Source: Treponema sp. UBA6988 (GTDB taxonomy: Bacteria > Spirochaetota > Spirochaetia > Treponematales > Treponemataceae). From it: a DNA stretch of 26,557 nucleotides. Every line of letters starts with the position of its first letter. Position 1 is the first letter of the stretch. The stretch is from NCBI GenBank assembly GCA_002448445.1, contig DJYC01000023.1:2812-29368 (forward strand). Reading direction: 5' to 3'. The translations under genes and the position numbers were made by a program. The notes below the pieces were generated by a model. It saw only the letters and a program-made list of their open reading frames with translations. It was not told the DNA's origin and made no database searches. Below are positions 14,852 to 22,185 of the stretch, one piece after another.

Positions 14852-15060
14852 GCCTGTCGAAGGACTCACCAACCGTGGTTCGACATAGCTCACCAACCGT
14901 GGTTCGGGTGGAATTGGCAACCTCGGATAAACGTACGCCGCCGTGGAACCCCGAAGTTGACGCGCAGCGGCAATGAGCGTTAGCGAAGGGTGGAAGGGCG
15001 GTGACGAAGGGCATGGGCGGTCGAGTTAGCCAAGATATAGAATGGTAGAGCAAGTAGGGC
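14846..15060 (+). repeat. Repeat cluster: TGAGCCTGTCGAAGG motif, tandem repeat and family 2 copy c
   Basis: The motif at 14848-14864 also occurs in family 1 copy 2 (13149-13165). CTCACCAACCGTGGTTCG then occurs twice (about 14865-14882 and 14890-14907). Family 2 copy c follows at 14937-15025, with stem TTGACGC (14957-14963) and GCGGCAA (14967-14973), loop GCA, one mismatch, and the conserved GAAGGGTGGAA. No gene is present. Confidence 0.7.
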
Positions 15061-15136
15061 TACCGTCCAAAAGAAAAATAAAAAAAAATTGCGCAAACTT
15101 GTTAGTTTTTGAAAATTCAGGGCACATATATAAGTG

Positions 15137-16018
15137 ATGGAAAATGAATTTTATGCAGCGCAAAAGACAAAGCCGGATATCCGAGAGCTTACGATAGAGC
15201 GGGGGCTGGGCTACCCAAGCGACGAAGAGCTTCTTATGCTGATTCTTAACAAGGGAACCAGGGAGTGCCCGGTTGAGCAGCTTGCCCACAAGGCGATGAA
15301 GGTTATAAACACCAGTAACCCCGAAGATTTGGTGGAACGCCTTACCCTAATAGACGGTATTGGCTACGCTAAGGCTCTTGCTTTGGCGGCGGCGGTGGAG
15401 ATTGGCAGAAGGCGAAACTGCTACCTAAAGAGTGTTATTACAAGCCCGCTGGACATTCTTCCCTATGTAAAGCATTTTTCCCTGGAGCAGAGGGAGCATT
15501 TTGTTAGCATTGCCCTAAACGGCAGCCGGGAAATAATAGAAGAGCACGTTGTTTCCGTTGGGACTTCCAAGCGGACAATGGTTCACCCAAGGGAAGTTTT
15601 TAACCATGCGGTAAGGGTGAATGCTTCGGGCATAATATGCTGCCACAATCATCCCTTTGGAAAGTGCCTGCCAAGCCGGGAGGACATGAATGTAACTTCG
15701 AGGCTGCTTCTTGCTGGGGAGGTTCTGGGCATAACGGTTCTTGACCACATAATAATAACCCAGGACTCCTATTTTAGCTTTCTGGAGCACGGTATGCTAA
15801 AAAAATCAGTCGGCCAAGGAAGTGGGGCTTTGGAAGGGGTTCCTTTAGATGACCATTCGCAGACTGACCATTCGTGGAATGGCACCCCACTGGATGAGCG
15901 TTCGCGGAATGACCATTCGCAGGATGATCGTTCTCTGAGGGGTGAGCCACAAGATGGGCATTCTTTGAATGACAATCCACAGGATGCCCATCCACTGGAT
16001 GCGGCTATTTTTGAATGA
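15137..16018 (+). CDS. radC: RadC-family JAB/MPN protein with pentapeptide-repeat tail
   Basis: This 293-residue protein has the RadC layout. The N-terminal helix-hairpin-helix-like part (residues about 35-90) contains LIDGIGYAKALALAAAVEIGRR. A JAB/MPN metalloprotease-fold domain spans 100-225, with the metal site EEHVVSVGTSKR, HNHPFG (His 170 and His 172) and PSREDM. The usual HNHPSG has Phe in place of Ser. Its cellular role (once thought to be DNA repair) is unsettled. Residues 236-293 form an added acidic tail of about eleven degenerate five-residue units ([ND]D[HR]S[QLR]) encoded by 15-base tandem repeats. The ATG at 15137 is preferred over the adjacent GTG at 15134. Its 3' end overlaps the convergent bacteriohemerythrin gene by 14 bases. 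Confidence 0.9.
   Translation: MENEFYAAQKTKPDIRELTIERGLGYPSDEELLMLILNKGTRECPVEQLAHKAMKVINTSNPEDLVERLTLIDGIGYAKALALAAAVEIGRRRNCYLKSVITSPLDILPYVKHFSLEQREHFVSIALNGSREIIEEHVVSVGTSKRTMVHPREVFNHAVRVNASGIICCHNHPFGKCLPSREDMNVTSRLLLAGEVLGITVLDHIIITQDSYFSFLEHGMLKKSVGQGSGALEGVPLDDHSQTDHSWNGTPLDERSRNDHSQDDRSLRGEPQDGHSLNDNPQDAHPLDAAIFE
15848..16003 (+). repeat. 15-base minisatellite inside the radC-like gene
   Basis: About ten degenerate 15-base units (consensus near GATGACCATTCGCAG) run in frame. Their period preserves the reading frame, so the tail can lengthen or shorten without frameshift. Confidence 0.75.
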
Positions 16019-16460
16019 AGTTTGCAATCAGCTTGTCTTCGTGGGCTACGTGGGAAAGAATCCAGTCGTAGAGGAATTTTACAAACAGCAGCGCATTGGT
16101 AAAGGTCATTTCGTCAAAGCCTTCAAAGTCCTTCTGTACCTTGCGGGTAAACTTGTCGTGTTCCTTCTTGTGCCTAGGCAGGTCGGGGTAGTTTGCCTCT
16201 GCCATGAGCTTTTCTTCCGTGCCAAAGTGTATTATTGCGTAGTCCACACATTCTGTAAGCGCTTCCTTGACCGGGGGCTTCCATGCTCCAGATTCGGAAG
16301 ATGAGCCTCCCTGCATGAGTTTTTTGTATGTTTCGTTGCAGAGTTCTATAAGCCTCTTGTGCTGGGCATCTATTCCGGGAATGCCGATGGCGTATTTGTT
16401 GTCCCATTTTATATAGTCACGTACTTCGTAAGTACCAGCGCTTTCGTTGTTAGTTGTCAT
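16005..16460 (-). CDS. Bacteriohemerythrin
   Basis: This 151-residue single-domain hemerythrin binds O2 at a non-haem di-iron centre. All expected ligands are present: His 34 (GIDAQHKRLIEL), His 78 and Glu 82 (HFGTEEKLM), His 97 and His 101 (LPRHKKEHDKF), and His 137 with Asp 142 (ILSHVAHED). The typical N-terminal W...IG(I/V)P.ID is seen as IKWDNKYAIGIPGID. The length is slightly over the usual 135 because of an N-terminal extension and a Ser/Gly loop (QGGSSSESG) after helix A. It probably serves as an oxygen scavenger, store or sensor in an anaerobe or microaerophile. Its upstream region is short; a 162-base palindromic repeat begins 29 bases before the start codon. Confidence 0.96.
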   Translation of the reverse strand: MTTNNESAGTYEVRDYIKWDNKYAIGIPGIDAQHKRLIELCNETYKKLMQGGSSSESGAWKPPVKEALTECVDYAIIHFGTEEKLMAEANYPDLPRHKKEHDKFTRKVQKDFEGFDEMTFTNALLFVKFLYDWILSHVAHEDKLIANFIQK

Positions 16461-16489
16461 ATTAAAGTCCCAATTTATTTTTTGAAGTT

Positions 16490-16651
16490 ACGTTAGTCTG
16501 TTTTGTGCGGAGCGGGAAGAAAAAGCTTTGGAGGTGGGACGTAGGAAAAAAGCAAGGAGGGACCCTTTAGGGAGGATTCCTTGATTTTTTCCGTTACTGG
16601 GACCCGCCTCCAAAGATTTTTCTGGACGTGGAGCACAAAACAGACTAACGT
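16490..16651. repeat. MITE-like palindromic element (family 3) in a divergent promoter region
   Basis: The ends, ACGTTAGTCTGTTTTGTGC (16490-16508) and GCACAAAACAGACTAACGT (16633-16651), are perfect 19-base inverted repeats. The arms continue to pair: AAGAAAAA-CTTTGGAGG with CCTCCAAAG-TTTTTCT, GGAAAAAA-CAAGGA with TCCTTG-TTTTTTCC, and CCCTTTAGGG near the centre. Shared pieces with other family 3 copies are GTTACTGGG and CTGGACGTGGAGC. It separates the divergent hemerythrin and pyrophosphatase genes and contains no open reading frame of note. Confidence 0.8.
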
Positions 16652-16690
16652 GTTCTTCTCCCCATTATAGCACGAAATGCACACTTGTGG

Positions 16691-16696
16691 TATAAT
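16691..16696 (+). promoter_or_regulatory. -10 box (TATAAT) of the pyrophosphatase gene
   Basis: A perfect TATAAT lies eight bases before the ATG at 16705. No convincing -35 box is at 17 bases (TAGCAC). No Shine-Dalgarno is present, so the transcript would be leaderless or nearly so. Confidence 0.5.
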
Positions 16697-16704
16697 AAAA
16701 CATC

Positions 16705-18360
16705 ATGACAAAGAAAGTTTACATCATTGGACATAGAAATCCCGACACAGACTCCATCGTTGCAGCCATTTCCTACGCAAGGCTCAAGCAGCTTTTGGGT
16801 CATCCCGAATACATTGCAGCCCGTGCCGGCCACCTTTCCCCGCAGACTGAATACATCCTTAAAAGGTTCAAGATAAAACCCCCGCTTTACATGGCAGACC
16901 TGATTCCCAAAGTGGAATTCTACATGAATACCAACTACGAATCCGTAAAAGAGGACGTTTCCCTTTGCAAGGCAGTAGACAAAATGATGGGCACAAATTC
17001 TTCCATATTACCCATCGTGGACGAAAAGGGTCTCTACAAGGGTGTCCTAAACTACAACGCCTTTGCCCTAAATTCCTACAAGCTCCTTAACCCCAACCGC
17101 GGTGACATCTTCCTTGCAAGCCTGCGCCTAATAGAAAAAACGCTAAACGCCACCCCAATCGTGGAATTTGACCCGGACACATACTTTAACTGCTTCATAA
17201 TGATTGCAGACGACGACGTGCCAACATTCAAAAAGCTCCTGGAAGCACGCAAAAGCGAAAACATAATCGTAATCACAGGCGACCGCGAAGACATACAAAG
17301 GCTTTGCATAGAGGCAAAAGTAAAAGCCCTAATCGTAACAAGGGACTACATAATAAACAAAGAACTGCGCGAACTTGCCAAAAAGAACCGCGTCTCAATA
17401 ATTTCGGGGCATGATTCAACCGCAACCACCGCCATGCTAATAGAATTTTCATCCCCGGTAAGCGCAATGGCAGACTCCAAGGCAAAACCCGTACGCCAAG
17501 ACGAAACCGTACAGAAAATCCGCCCCCTGCTTGCAGAAAGCACAGCCCGCTGCCTGCCGGTAATAGATGCCAACAACAAGGTAATCGGAACCCTTAGCGA
17601 AAGCGACCTCTTGTCAGAAGCAAACATACAGGTAATTTTGGTAGACCACAACGAAGCCCGCCAGGCAATAGAAGGGGTAGAGCACTACGTAATCCAGGAA
17701 ATAATAGACCACCACAGAATCAACACCTTCTCCACCCGCTACCCAATAACGCTCATCAACAAGCCGGTGGGTTCAACAAGCACAATAATAGCAAACCTCT
17801 ACCGCGAAAACCACGTCTCAATTCCAAAAGACATAGCAAGCCTGCTTTTATGCGGAATCCTAAGCGACACCCTAATACTCCAGTCAGCAACCACGACTGA
17901 ATACGACGTAGCAACTGCCCAGTATCTTAGCAGCATAACGGAGCTGGACATAAAGGAACTTGGCAGCGATATAATCCGCCACGGAAGCAAAATAGGCGGA
18001 CGCAGCGCAAGCGACGTAATTGGCCAGGACCTAAAGGAATACGAGGACGGCAAAATAAAGTACAGCGTAAGCCAAATAGAAGTGGACGACCCCGGCGAAG
18101 TGCTAAAGCGCAAGGACGAATTCTTTGCAGACCTGGAAGCAAGCAGACGTGCCGGCGGAAAACTCTTCCACGCCCTTTTGGTAACGGACATAACCCAGCT
18201 AAGCAGCATAATGCTAATAGCCTCCGAACCGTCTTTTGAAAGCATCCTGGGCTTCCCCAAAACCGAAGAGCACACCTATTACCTAAAGGACGTAGTTTCC
18301 CGCAAAAAACAGCTGGTGCCCCTGCTCTCCGAATTGGTTGCAAAACTGGTAGAAGGCTAA
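16705..18360 (+). CDS. Manganese-dependent family II inorganic pyrophosphatase with CBS and DRTGG domains
   Basis: This 551-residue soluble enzyme hydrolyses pyrophosphate to phosphate, pulling biosynthetic reactions forward. The DHH phosphoesterase core is split by a regulatory insert. IIGHRNPDTDS (His 10, Asp 14, Asp 16) gives the first metal ligands. A CBS half spans about 73-123, a DRTGG-like domain about 130-245, and the second CBS half about 254-305. The core resumes with VDHNEA (314-317) and IIDHH (333-337), followed by the DHHA2 C-terminal domain. Length and order match known adenine-nucleotide-regulated CBS-pyrophosphatases (AMP/ADP inhibit, ATP or diadenosine polyphosphates activate in studied members). 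The ATG at 16705 fits the motif position. It has no Shine-Dalgarno. Codon use leans to C-ending codons late in the gene. Confidence 0.94.
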   Translation: MTKKVYIIGHRNPDTDSIVAAISYARLKQLLGHPEYIAARAGHLSPQTEYILKRFKIKPPLYMADLIPKVEFYMNTNYESVKEDVSLCKAVDKMMGTNSSILPIVDEKGLYKGVLNYNAFALNSYKLLNPNRGDIFLASLRLIEKTLNATPIVEFDPDTYFNCFIMIADDDVPTFKKLLEARKSENIIVITGDREDIQRLCIEAKVKALIVTRDYIINKELRELAKKNRVSIISGHDSTATTAMLIEFSSPVSAMADSKAKPVRQDETVQKIRPLLAESTARCLPVIDANNKVIGTLSESDLLSEANIQVILVDHNEARQAIEGVEHYVIQEIIDHHRINTFSTRYPITLINKPVGSTSTIIANLYRENHVSIPKDIASLLLCGILSDTLILQSATTTEYDVATAQYLSSITELDIKELGSDIIRHGSKIGGRSASDVIGQDLKEYEDGKIKYSVSQIEVDDPGEVLKRKDEFFADLEASRRAGGKLFHALLVTDITQLSSIMLIASEPSFESILGFPKTEEHTYYLKDVVSRKKQLVPLLSELVAKLVEG

Positions 18361-18802
18361 ATTTTTTTCTGAATTCTCTTCTGGAGCAACATTGTTGGTT
18401 AAACTGCTTGCAATTTTTCCCCCTCGCAAACAAGTAGCCCCACGGATGGGGCGTTGCCTGTTTGCAAACAGAGCCGGTCAGTTTTCGAAGAAAACTGACG
18501 GGAAAAAATTGCAAGGAAGCAATTTTTACCCGCTTTCCAGGGTTCCGCTATCGCTCCAGCCTCCTCACTTCGTTGCGGTGGCCGGCTCCGCCGCCCTTCC
18601 AATCGGGGCTAGGATTTATGGTGTAAAAAAAACAAACTGTCATTGGTGGGCTTAACCCGGCAATGGACAGTTGGCGTGTAAAAAAAATTGTCATTCCCGC
18701 ACTTGATGCGGGAATCTTTAACCATGAGTTATATGCGGTTTTGAATGGATGGTTAATCAAAAATCGATTGTATAAAGGCTGTTTTTTTGGTAAAAGTATT
18801 GC
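18361..18802 (-). repeat. Gene-free region with family 1 copy 3 and family 4 hairpin
   Basis: Copy 3 runs on the minus strand from about 18607 to 18405. The head has GGCGGCGGAGCCG and GGAACCCTGGAAAGCGGG. Hairpin 1 is AAAAATTGC, loop TTCCTT, GCAATTTTT (18527 to 18504). Hairpin 2 is CAGTTTTC-TTC-GAAAACTG (18497 to 18479). Hairpin 3 is GCCCC-ATCCGT-GGGGC (18452 to 18437). The tail AAAAATTGCAAG (complement of 18407-18418) can pair with the 3' arm of hairpin 1. A family 4 hairpin, ATTCCCGCA-CTTGA-TGCGGGAAT, is at 18693-18715. TTGTAT (18768-18773) and TAAAAG (18791-18796) before the next gene are a plausible promoter. Confidence 0.75.
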
Positions 18803-19705
18803 ATGACAAAAAAGAGTTTGGGTGCTTTTTGCAGCGTGGGGCTTGTGCTTTGCGCTTGTATTTGGGGATTTGCATTTGTTGTGGTAAAGGACAGCCTTGA
18901 CTATATTGGGCCTGTCTGGATGATTGCCTTTAGGTTTTCTATTGCGGCTTTCTGCCTTGGCCTTTTGCTGCATAAGAGGCTTCTTGGGCTTACAAAAAAG
19001 ACCTTTATGCGCGGAATGCTTTTGGGCTTCTTTTTGTTTATGGCTTATCTTTTGCAGACTATTGGCTGCAAGTTCACTACGGCAGGGAAGAATGCCTTTC
19101 TTACTACAGTCTATGTTGTTTTGGTTCCGCTTTTTGCATGGCCACTTTTTAGGAAGCGTCCCAGCTGGTATGTTTTTGTGGCTGCTCTTATGTCTGTTAG
19201 CGGGATTGGGCTTTTGGCCCTTAAGAACGAGGGCAATATTCTTAGCATGAACAAGGGGGATGTGCTTACTCTTTCCTGCGGTATTTTTTACGCCCTGCAT
19301 ATTTTGTTCACGTCGCATTTTAATGCCTATGACGATCCCCTTTTGCTTACCGTCTTGCAGTTTGCGGTGGCGGCTTTTCTTGGCTGGATTTGTGCCCCAT
19401 TCATGGACGGTGCATTTCCGCTTGAAATCTTTACGAATGCCCGCGTGCTGCTTTCTGTTTTTTATCTGGGGCTTTTGAGCACGCTTGTCTGCTTTGTTCT
19501 TCAGAACGTGGGGCTAAAGTATGTTGCTCCGGCACTGGCATCGCTTTTCCTTTCGCTTGAGTCGCTTTTTGGTGTTCTTTTTAGCACCCTGCTTTTGCAC
19601 GAAGCCGTTACTCCGCGCATGCTGCTTGGCTGCGGCCTTATTTTTTTCGCAATAATTCTCGCCGAGGTGGTGCCGGAGCTGGTGAAGGGGAAGAGACAAT
19701 CTTAG
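18803..19705 (+). CDS. EamA/DMT-family permease
   Basis: This 300-residue inner-membrane protein has about ten hydrophobic helices arranged as two EamA repeats. The first begins CIWGFAFVVVKDSLDYIGPVWMIAFRF, the typical EamA start with a Trp-Gly and an Arg-Phe turn. The second begins GDVLTLSCGIFYALHILFT and ends FSLESLFGVLFSTLLLHEAVTPRMLLGCGLIF, the classic last-helices motif with Glu before the loop. Members export amino acids, metabolites or drugs; substrate cannot be told. The start has no ribosome-binding site but has the same promoter-to-ATG geometry as the gene at 5023. It stands alone. Confidence 0.92.
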   Translation: MTKKSLGAFCSVGLVLCACIWGFAFVVVKDSLDYIGPVWMIAFRFSIAAFCLGLLLHKRLLGLTKKTFMRGMLLGFFLFMAYLLQTIGCKFTTAGKNAFLTTVYVVLVPLFAWPLFRKRPSWYVFVAALMSVSGIGLLALKNEGNILSMNKGDVLTLSCGIFYALHILFTSHFNAYDDPLLLTVLQFAVAAFLGWICAPFMDGAFPLEIFTNARVLLSVFYLGLLSTLVCFVLQNVGLKYVAPALASLFLSLESLFGVLFSTLLLHEAVTPRMLLGCGLIFFAIILAEVVPELVKGKRQS

Positions 19706-19782
19706 CGTGTGCCACGTTTTTGTTGCTGGGAAGATGTTTTTGTGTGATGCATTTGTTGCATAAAAAATATCTGATAAAAAAG

Positions 19783-19811
19783 TTGACAAGTGAAAGAAAA
19801 CTTCGTATATT
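19783..19811 (+). promoter_or_regulatory. Strong sigma-70 promoter of the accessory operon
   Basis: TTGACA (19783-19788) and TATATT (19806-19811) are spaced by exactly 17 bases. The predicted leader is about 150 bases. It contains AGCG-GGTGGTAA-CGCT and, at its end, a hairpin holding the ribosome-binding site. Confidence 0.8.
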
Positions 19812-19947
19812 AAATGTAGCGGGTGGTAACGCTAGCTGCTCATGCGAAGATTTTATCATGCCACATAATAATGTTTTATCCTTAATGCCAAGTTTTTGTC
19901 ATAAAGGGTATGAGCCAAAAAAAAGACAAAGACTCGACTCAAAAACA

Positions 19948-19970
19948 AATGTTTTTAAGGAGAAAACATT
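19948..19970 (+). promoter_or_regulatory. Hairpin displaying the Shine-Dalgarno in its loop
   Basis: AATGTTTT (19948-19955) pairs perfectly with AAAACATT (19963-19970). The 7-base loop TAAGGAG holds the Shine-Dalgarno, and the ATG follows directly at 19971. Pairing A+U only, it would be easy to melt. Confidence 0.6.
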
Positions 19971-20810
19971 ATGGAACATATTGATTATTTTAAACTTCAA
20001 GCAAAAAATCTTTTAAAAGATTTCAAAACCCGCTTCTTTAACCAAGAAGAAAAAGTCTGGCAGTACAATCCAAAATTTTTCGACATCGAAAATATCTTTT
20101 TTGATTATGAAATTCCAGATGATAAACCTGATTTTAATTTTACCCTTATGAATGCACAGCATCTTATTGCAAAGATGGCTGATTTTGAAAATTGGAGTGA
20201 ATTAAAAAATACTTCTAAGACAGATTTAAAATTTGCCCATATATTATTTGATAACATTTATAAGAGTGGCTCTAACGAATTTAATGCTTGCTTTCAAAAA
20301 ATAGAGAGAAAAAATAATGTCAGGCTTTCTTCAAAAGAAAAAATACAGTTTTTTAAACAAAACTTATCGAATATTGTAGCAGAAAAATCACATAATCTTG
20401 GATTTGGGGAGCCTCTTTATCATCCTGCTGCATATCAAGGATTTGATTTTGAAAGTTCTGATAATCTATATGAGATTTCTTTAAAACCTCCTATTGGGTT
20501 TACGGCTAAAAATCCAAAAACAGGTCGTTATGATTTATCCATAAAAGTTGGCGAACATTTTTTTGTTGGAAGCGGCAATAATTTGTTTCTTGCAAAAATG
20601 GAAGCTGATAAAAAAGCTTATTTGTTTTTATGTTATGAAGAAATAAAAATAAGTTCTTCAGATTCGTTATTCGATTCAATTATTGAAGAGTCTGATGAAT
20701 GGAAAATTCCAATTCGGTATTCAGGAAATACATCTTCTTGGTCTGATGAAGAAAAAGCAAAGTACGAAGCGGAATTTGAAAAAATATTTCCGAGCAAGGA
20801 GACAAAATAA
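19971..20810 (+). CDS. Unknown protein of the accessory block, paired with HNH gene
   Basis: This 279-residue soluble protein has no signal peptide or membrane segment and is clearly A+T-rich compared with core genes here. The N-terminal part (about 3-80) starts DYFKLQAKNLLKDFKTR and includes FTLMNAQHLIAKMADFENWSELK, which resembles the small helical ...AQ.viA...gF.sW.eLK module found at the N-terminus of various uncharacterised bacterial proteins. The rest shows LSSKEKIQFFKQNLSNIVAE and a beta-rich centre (DNLYEISLKPPIGFTAKNP). The C-terminus is acidic and helical. Its stop overlaps the HNH start by one base (TAATG), so the two are coupled. Function is unknown. Confidence 0.75.
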   Translation: MEHIDYFKLQAKNLLKDFKTRFFNQEEKVWQYNPKFFDIENIFFDYEIPDDKPDFNFTLMNAQHLIAKMADFENWSELKNTSKTDLKFAHILFDNIYKSGSNEFNACFQKIERKNNVRLSSKEKIQFFKQNLSNIVAEKSHNLGFGEPLYHPAAYQGFDFESSDNLYEISLKPPIGFTAKNPKTGRYDLSIKVGEHFFVGSGNNLFLAKMEADKKAYLFLCYEEIKISSSDSLFDSIIEESDEWKIPIRYSGNTSSWSDEEKAKYEAEFEKIFPSKETK

Positions 20811-21799
20811 TGACTAGCAAAAATATAGATAATTTTACATGTGAAAAAGATTGTGTATATGAAGATGAAATTTATTCAGTTCGTGACAATGGTGCTGTAA
20901 TGCGATATCCTCGAAGTACAGGAAGAAAGCGAAAGCTTGATAATGAATGGACTTTTGGAAATGTGGATAAAAATACTGGGTATTTACTTGTCGCAGGGGT
21001 ACGAGTTCATAGAATCGTGGCAACAGCCTTTCATGGGGAAGCTCCTGCAAGGGAATATGTTGTGGATCATATAAACACAAATAAGCAGGATAACAGACCC
21101 GAAAATTTGCGTTGGGTAACAAAACTCGAAAACATAATACTTAATCCGATTACTTGTAAGAAAATAACGTTTTTGACAGGGCTGCCGATTGATTATGTTC
21201 TTCAACACATAGAAATCTTGCGTAAAATAGATTTGCCGCCTAATATAGCTTGGATGCGTACAGTAACAGCACAGGAAAGCAAAAATTGTTATGAGAATTT
21301 ACTGCATTGGGCAAAAGAAGATACTGTTCGACCAACAGAAAAAAGAGGTCGTATAGGAGAGTGGATTTATCAAAGAAGATTCTTTTCTGGAAGTGACAAA
21401 GAAGGTCATTTGGTTTATACAAAGACGGAAAATGCAGTACATGATAAAAATAGAATTAGGCATCCTGCAGAATATCCATGCTGTCCTAAGGGAGAGCATG
21501 AACATACGTTGGAAGAATATTTGCAAAATCTGAAGAGAGGTGCATTGTTCTTTAATACAAACTATGCACATTCCTTGGTTGCAGAAGCAGCAATTCATGA
21601 TAACGAATTGATTGTGAGAACAGAATCTGCTGTTGAGACGATAAAGCCTTATCATGTTTCTGTTATTACACTTGTGAACAATACTTTTGTTCATAAACTC
21701 TATAGGTCTTGTTTTAAGGAGGATAGTTCCAAGAAATATTTTACAATTCTACAAGGCAAAGAATGGACTGGTGGTGATGTTTTTGATGACTTTTGCTAG
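20810..21799 (+). CDS. HNH endonuclease-domain protein
   Basis: This 329-residue protein carries an N-terminal HNH nuclease module: VRVHRIVATAFHG (about 65-76), then VVDHINTNKQDNRPENLRW (84-102) with His 87, Asn 95 and Asn 99. This is the arrangement of HNH_3/NUMOD4-type nucleases common in phage and homing enzymes. The remaining 220 residues match no domain I recognise. They include CCPKGEHEHTLEEYLQNLKRGALFF around 222-250, where a Cys-Cys and His-rich stretch could bind metal. Strong A+T bias matches the preceding gene, with which it is translationally coupled. It could act as a stand-alone nuclease of a defence unit or be a homing-type endonuclease; neither is proven. Confidence 0.82.
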   Translation: MTSKNIDNFTCEKDCVYEDEIYSVRDNGAVMRYPRSTGRKRKLDNEWTFGNVDKNTGYLLVAGVRVHRIVATAFHGEAPAREYVVDHINTNKQDNRPENLRWVTKLENIILNPITCKKITFLTGLPIDYVLQHIEILRKIDLPPNIAWMRTVTAQESKNCYENLLHWAKEDTVRPTEKRGRIGEWIYQRRFFSGSDKEGHLVYTKTENAVHDKNRIRHPAEYPCCPKGEHEHTLEEYLQNLKRGALFFNTNYAHSLVAEAAIHDNELIVRTESAVETIKPYHVSVITLVNNTFVHKLYRSCFKEDSSKKYFTILQGKEWTGGDVFDDFC

Positions 21800-21865
21800 A
21801 ACCCATGTTATAATTTTTTTAAGGAGTATTTGATTCAGAGGATAGATAAAATATTTCTGGAAAAG

Positions 21866-21888
21866 TGCTATAATAAAGCTGTGGGGGT
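21866..21888 (+). promoter_or_regulatory. Extended -10 promoter and ribosome-binding site of the MntA/HepT pair
   Basis: TGCTATAAT (21866-21874) is an extended -10 box, and GGGGGTAGGA precedes the ATG at 21895. It gives the toxin-antitoxin pair its own promoter. Confidence 0.5.
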
Positions 21889-21894
21889 AGGAAA

Positions 21895-22185
21895 ATGTTT
21901 GAAGTTGAAACGATAAAAAACAAGTTGAAGCCTGTTTTCTCAAGTTACAATGTTGCCTCTGCAATATTGTTCGGCTCTTATGCAAAAGGTAACGCAACCG
22001 AAAAAAGTGATATTGATTTGATGGTGGACAGCAATTTGCGGGGGCTGCGTTTTTTTGCCTTTATAGAAGATATAAGAGAAGCTCTTGACCAAAAGGAAGT
22101 AGATGTCTTTGATGTGACCCATATAGATTCTGGTTCAAAAGTGCAGCAAGAAATTGCTTCTACAGGAGTAAGAATTTATGGATAA
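21895..22185 (+). CDS. mntA: MntA-type minimal nucleotidyltransferase antitoxin
   Basis: This 96-residue protein is a minimal nucleotidyltransferase. The GSX10DXD signature is exact (Gly 27-Ser 28 in LFGSYAKG, then Asp 39 and Asp 41 in KSDIDLMV). The third acidic residue is in EVDVFDV (Asp 70). In studied systems MntA transfers AMP groups from ATP to a tyrosine next to the HEPN active site and so blocks the toxin. It overlaps the HepT gene by eight bases, and the size and order are typical of the MntA/HepT family. The symbol is given by family only. Confidence 0.9.
   Translation: MFEVETIKNKLKPVFSSYNVASAILFGSYAKGNATEKSDIDLMVDSNLRGLRFFAFIEDIREALDQKEVDVFDVTHIDSGSKVQQEIASTGVRIYG

Noticed and set aside
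15848..16003. Tandem repeat considered as a CRISPR array
   Set aside because: The 15-base units are contiguous without spacers and stay in frame in a coding sequence.
19706..19721. CGTG-TGC-CACG followed by T5 after the EamA gene as a terminator
   Set aside because: A four-pair stem is too weak to call.
19858..20016. Possible leader peptide of 52 codons (MPHNNVLSLMPSFCHKGYEP start) overlapping the gene at 19971
   Set aside because: No clear ribosome-binding site and no conserved feature; the frame runs on into the next gene.
21829..21915. Small frame after AAGGAG upstream of mntA (TTG start, about 28 codons)
   Set aside because: Spacing to the TTG is only three bases and the peptide shows no feature.
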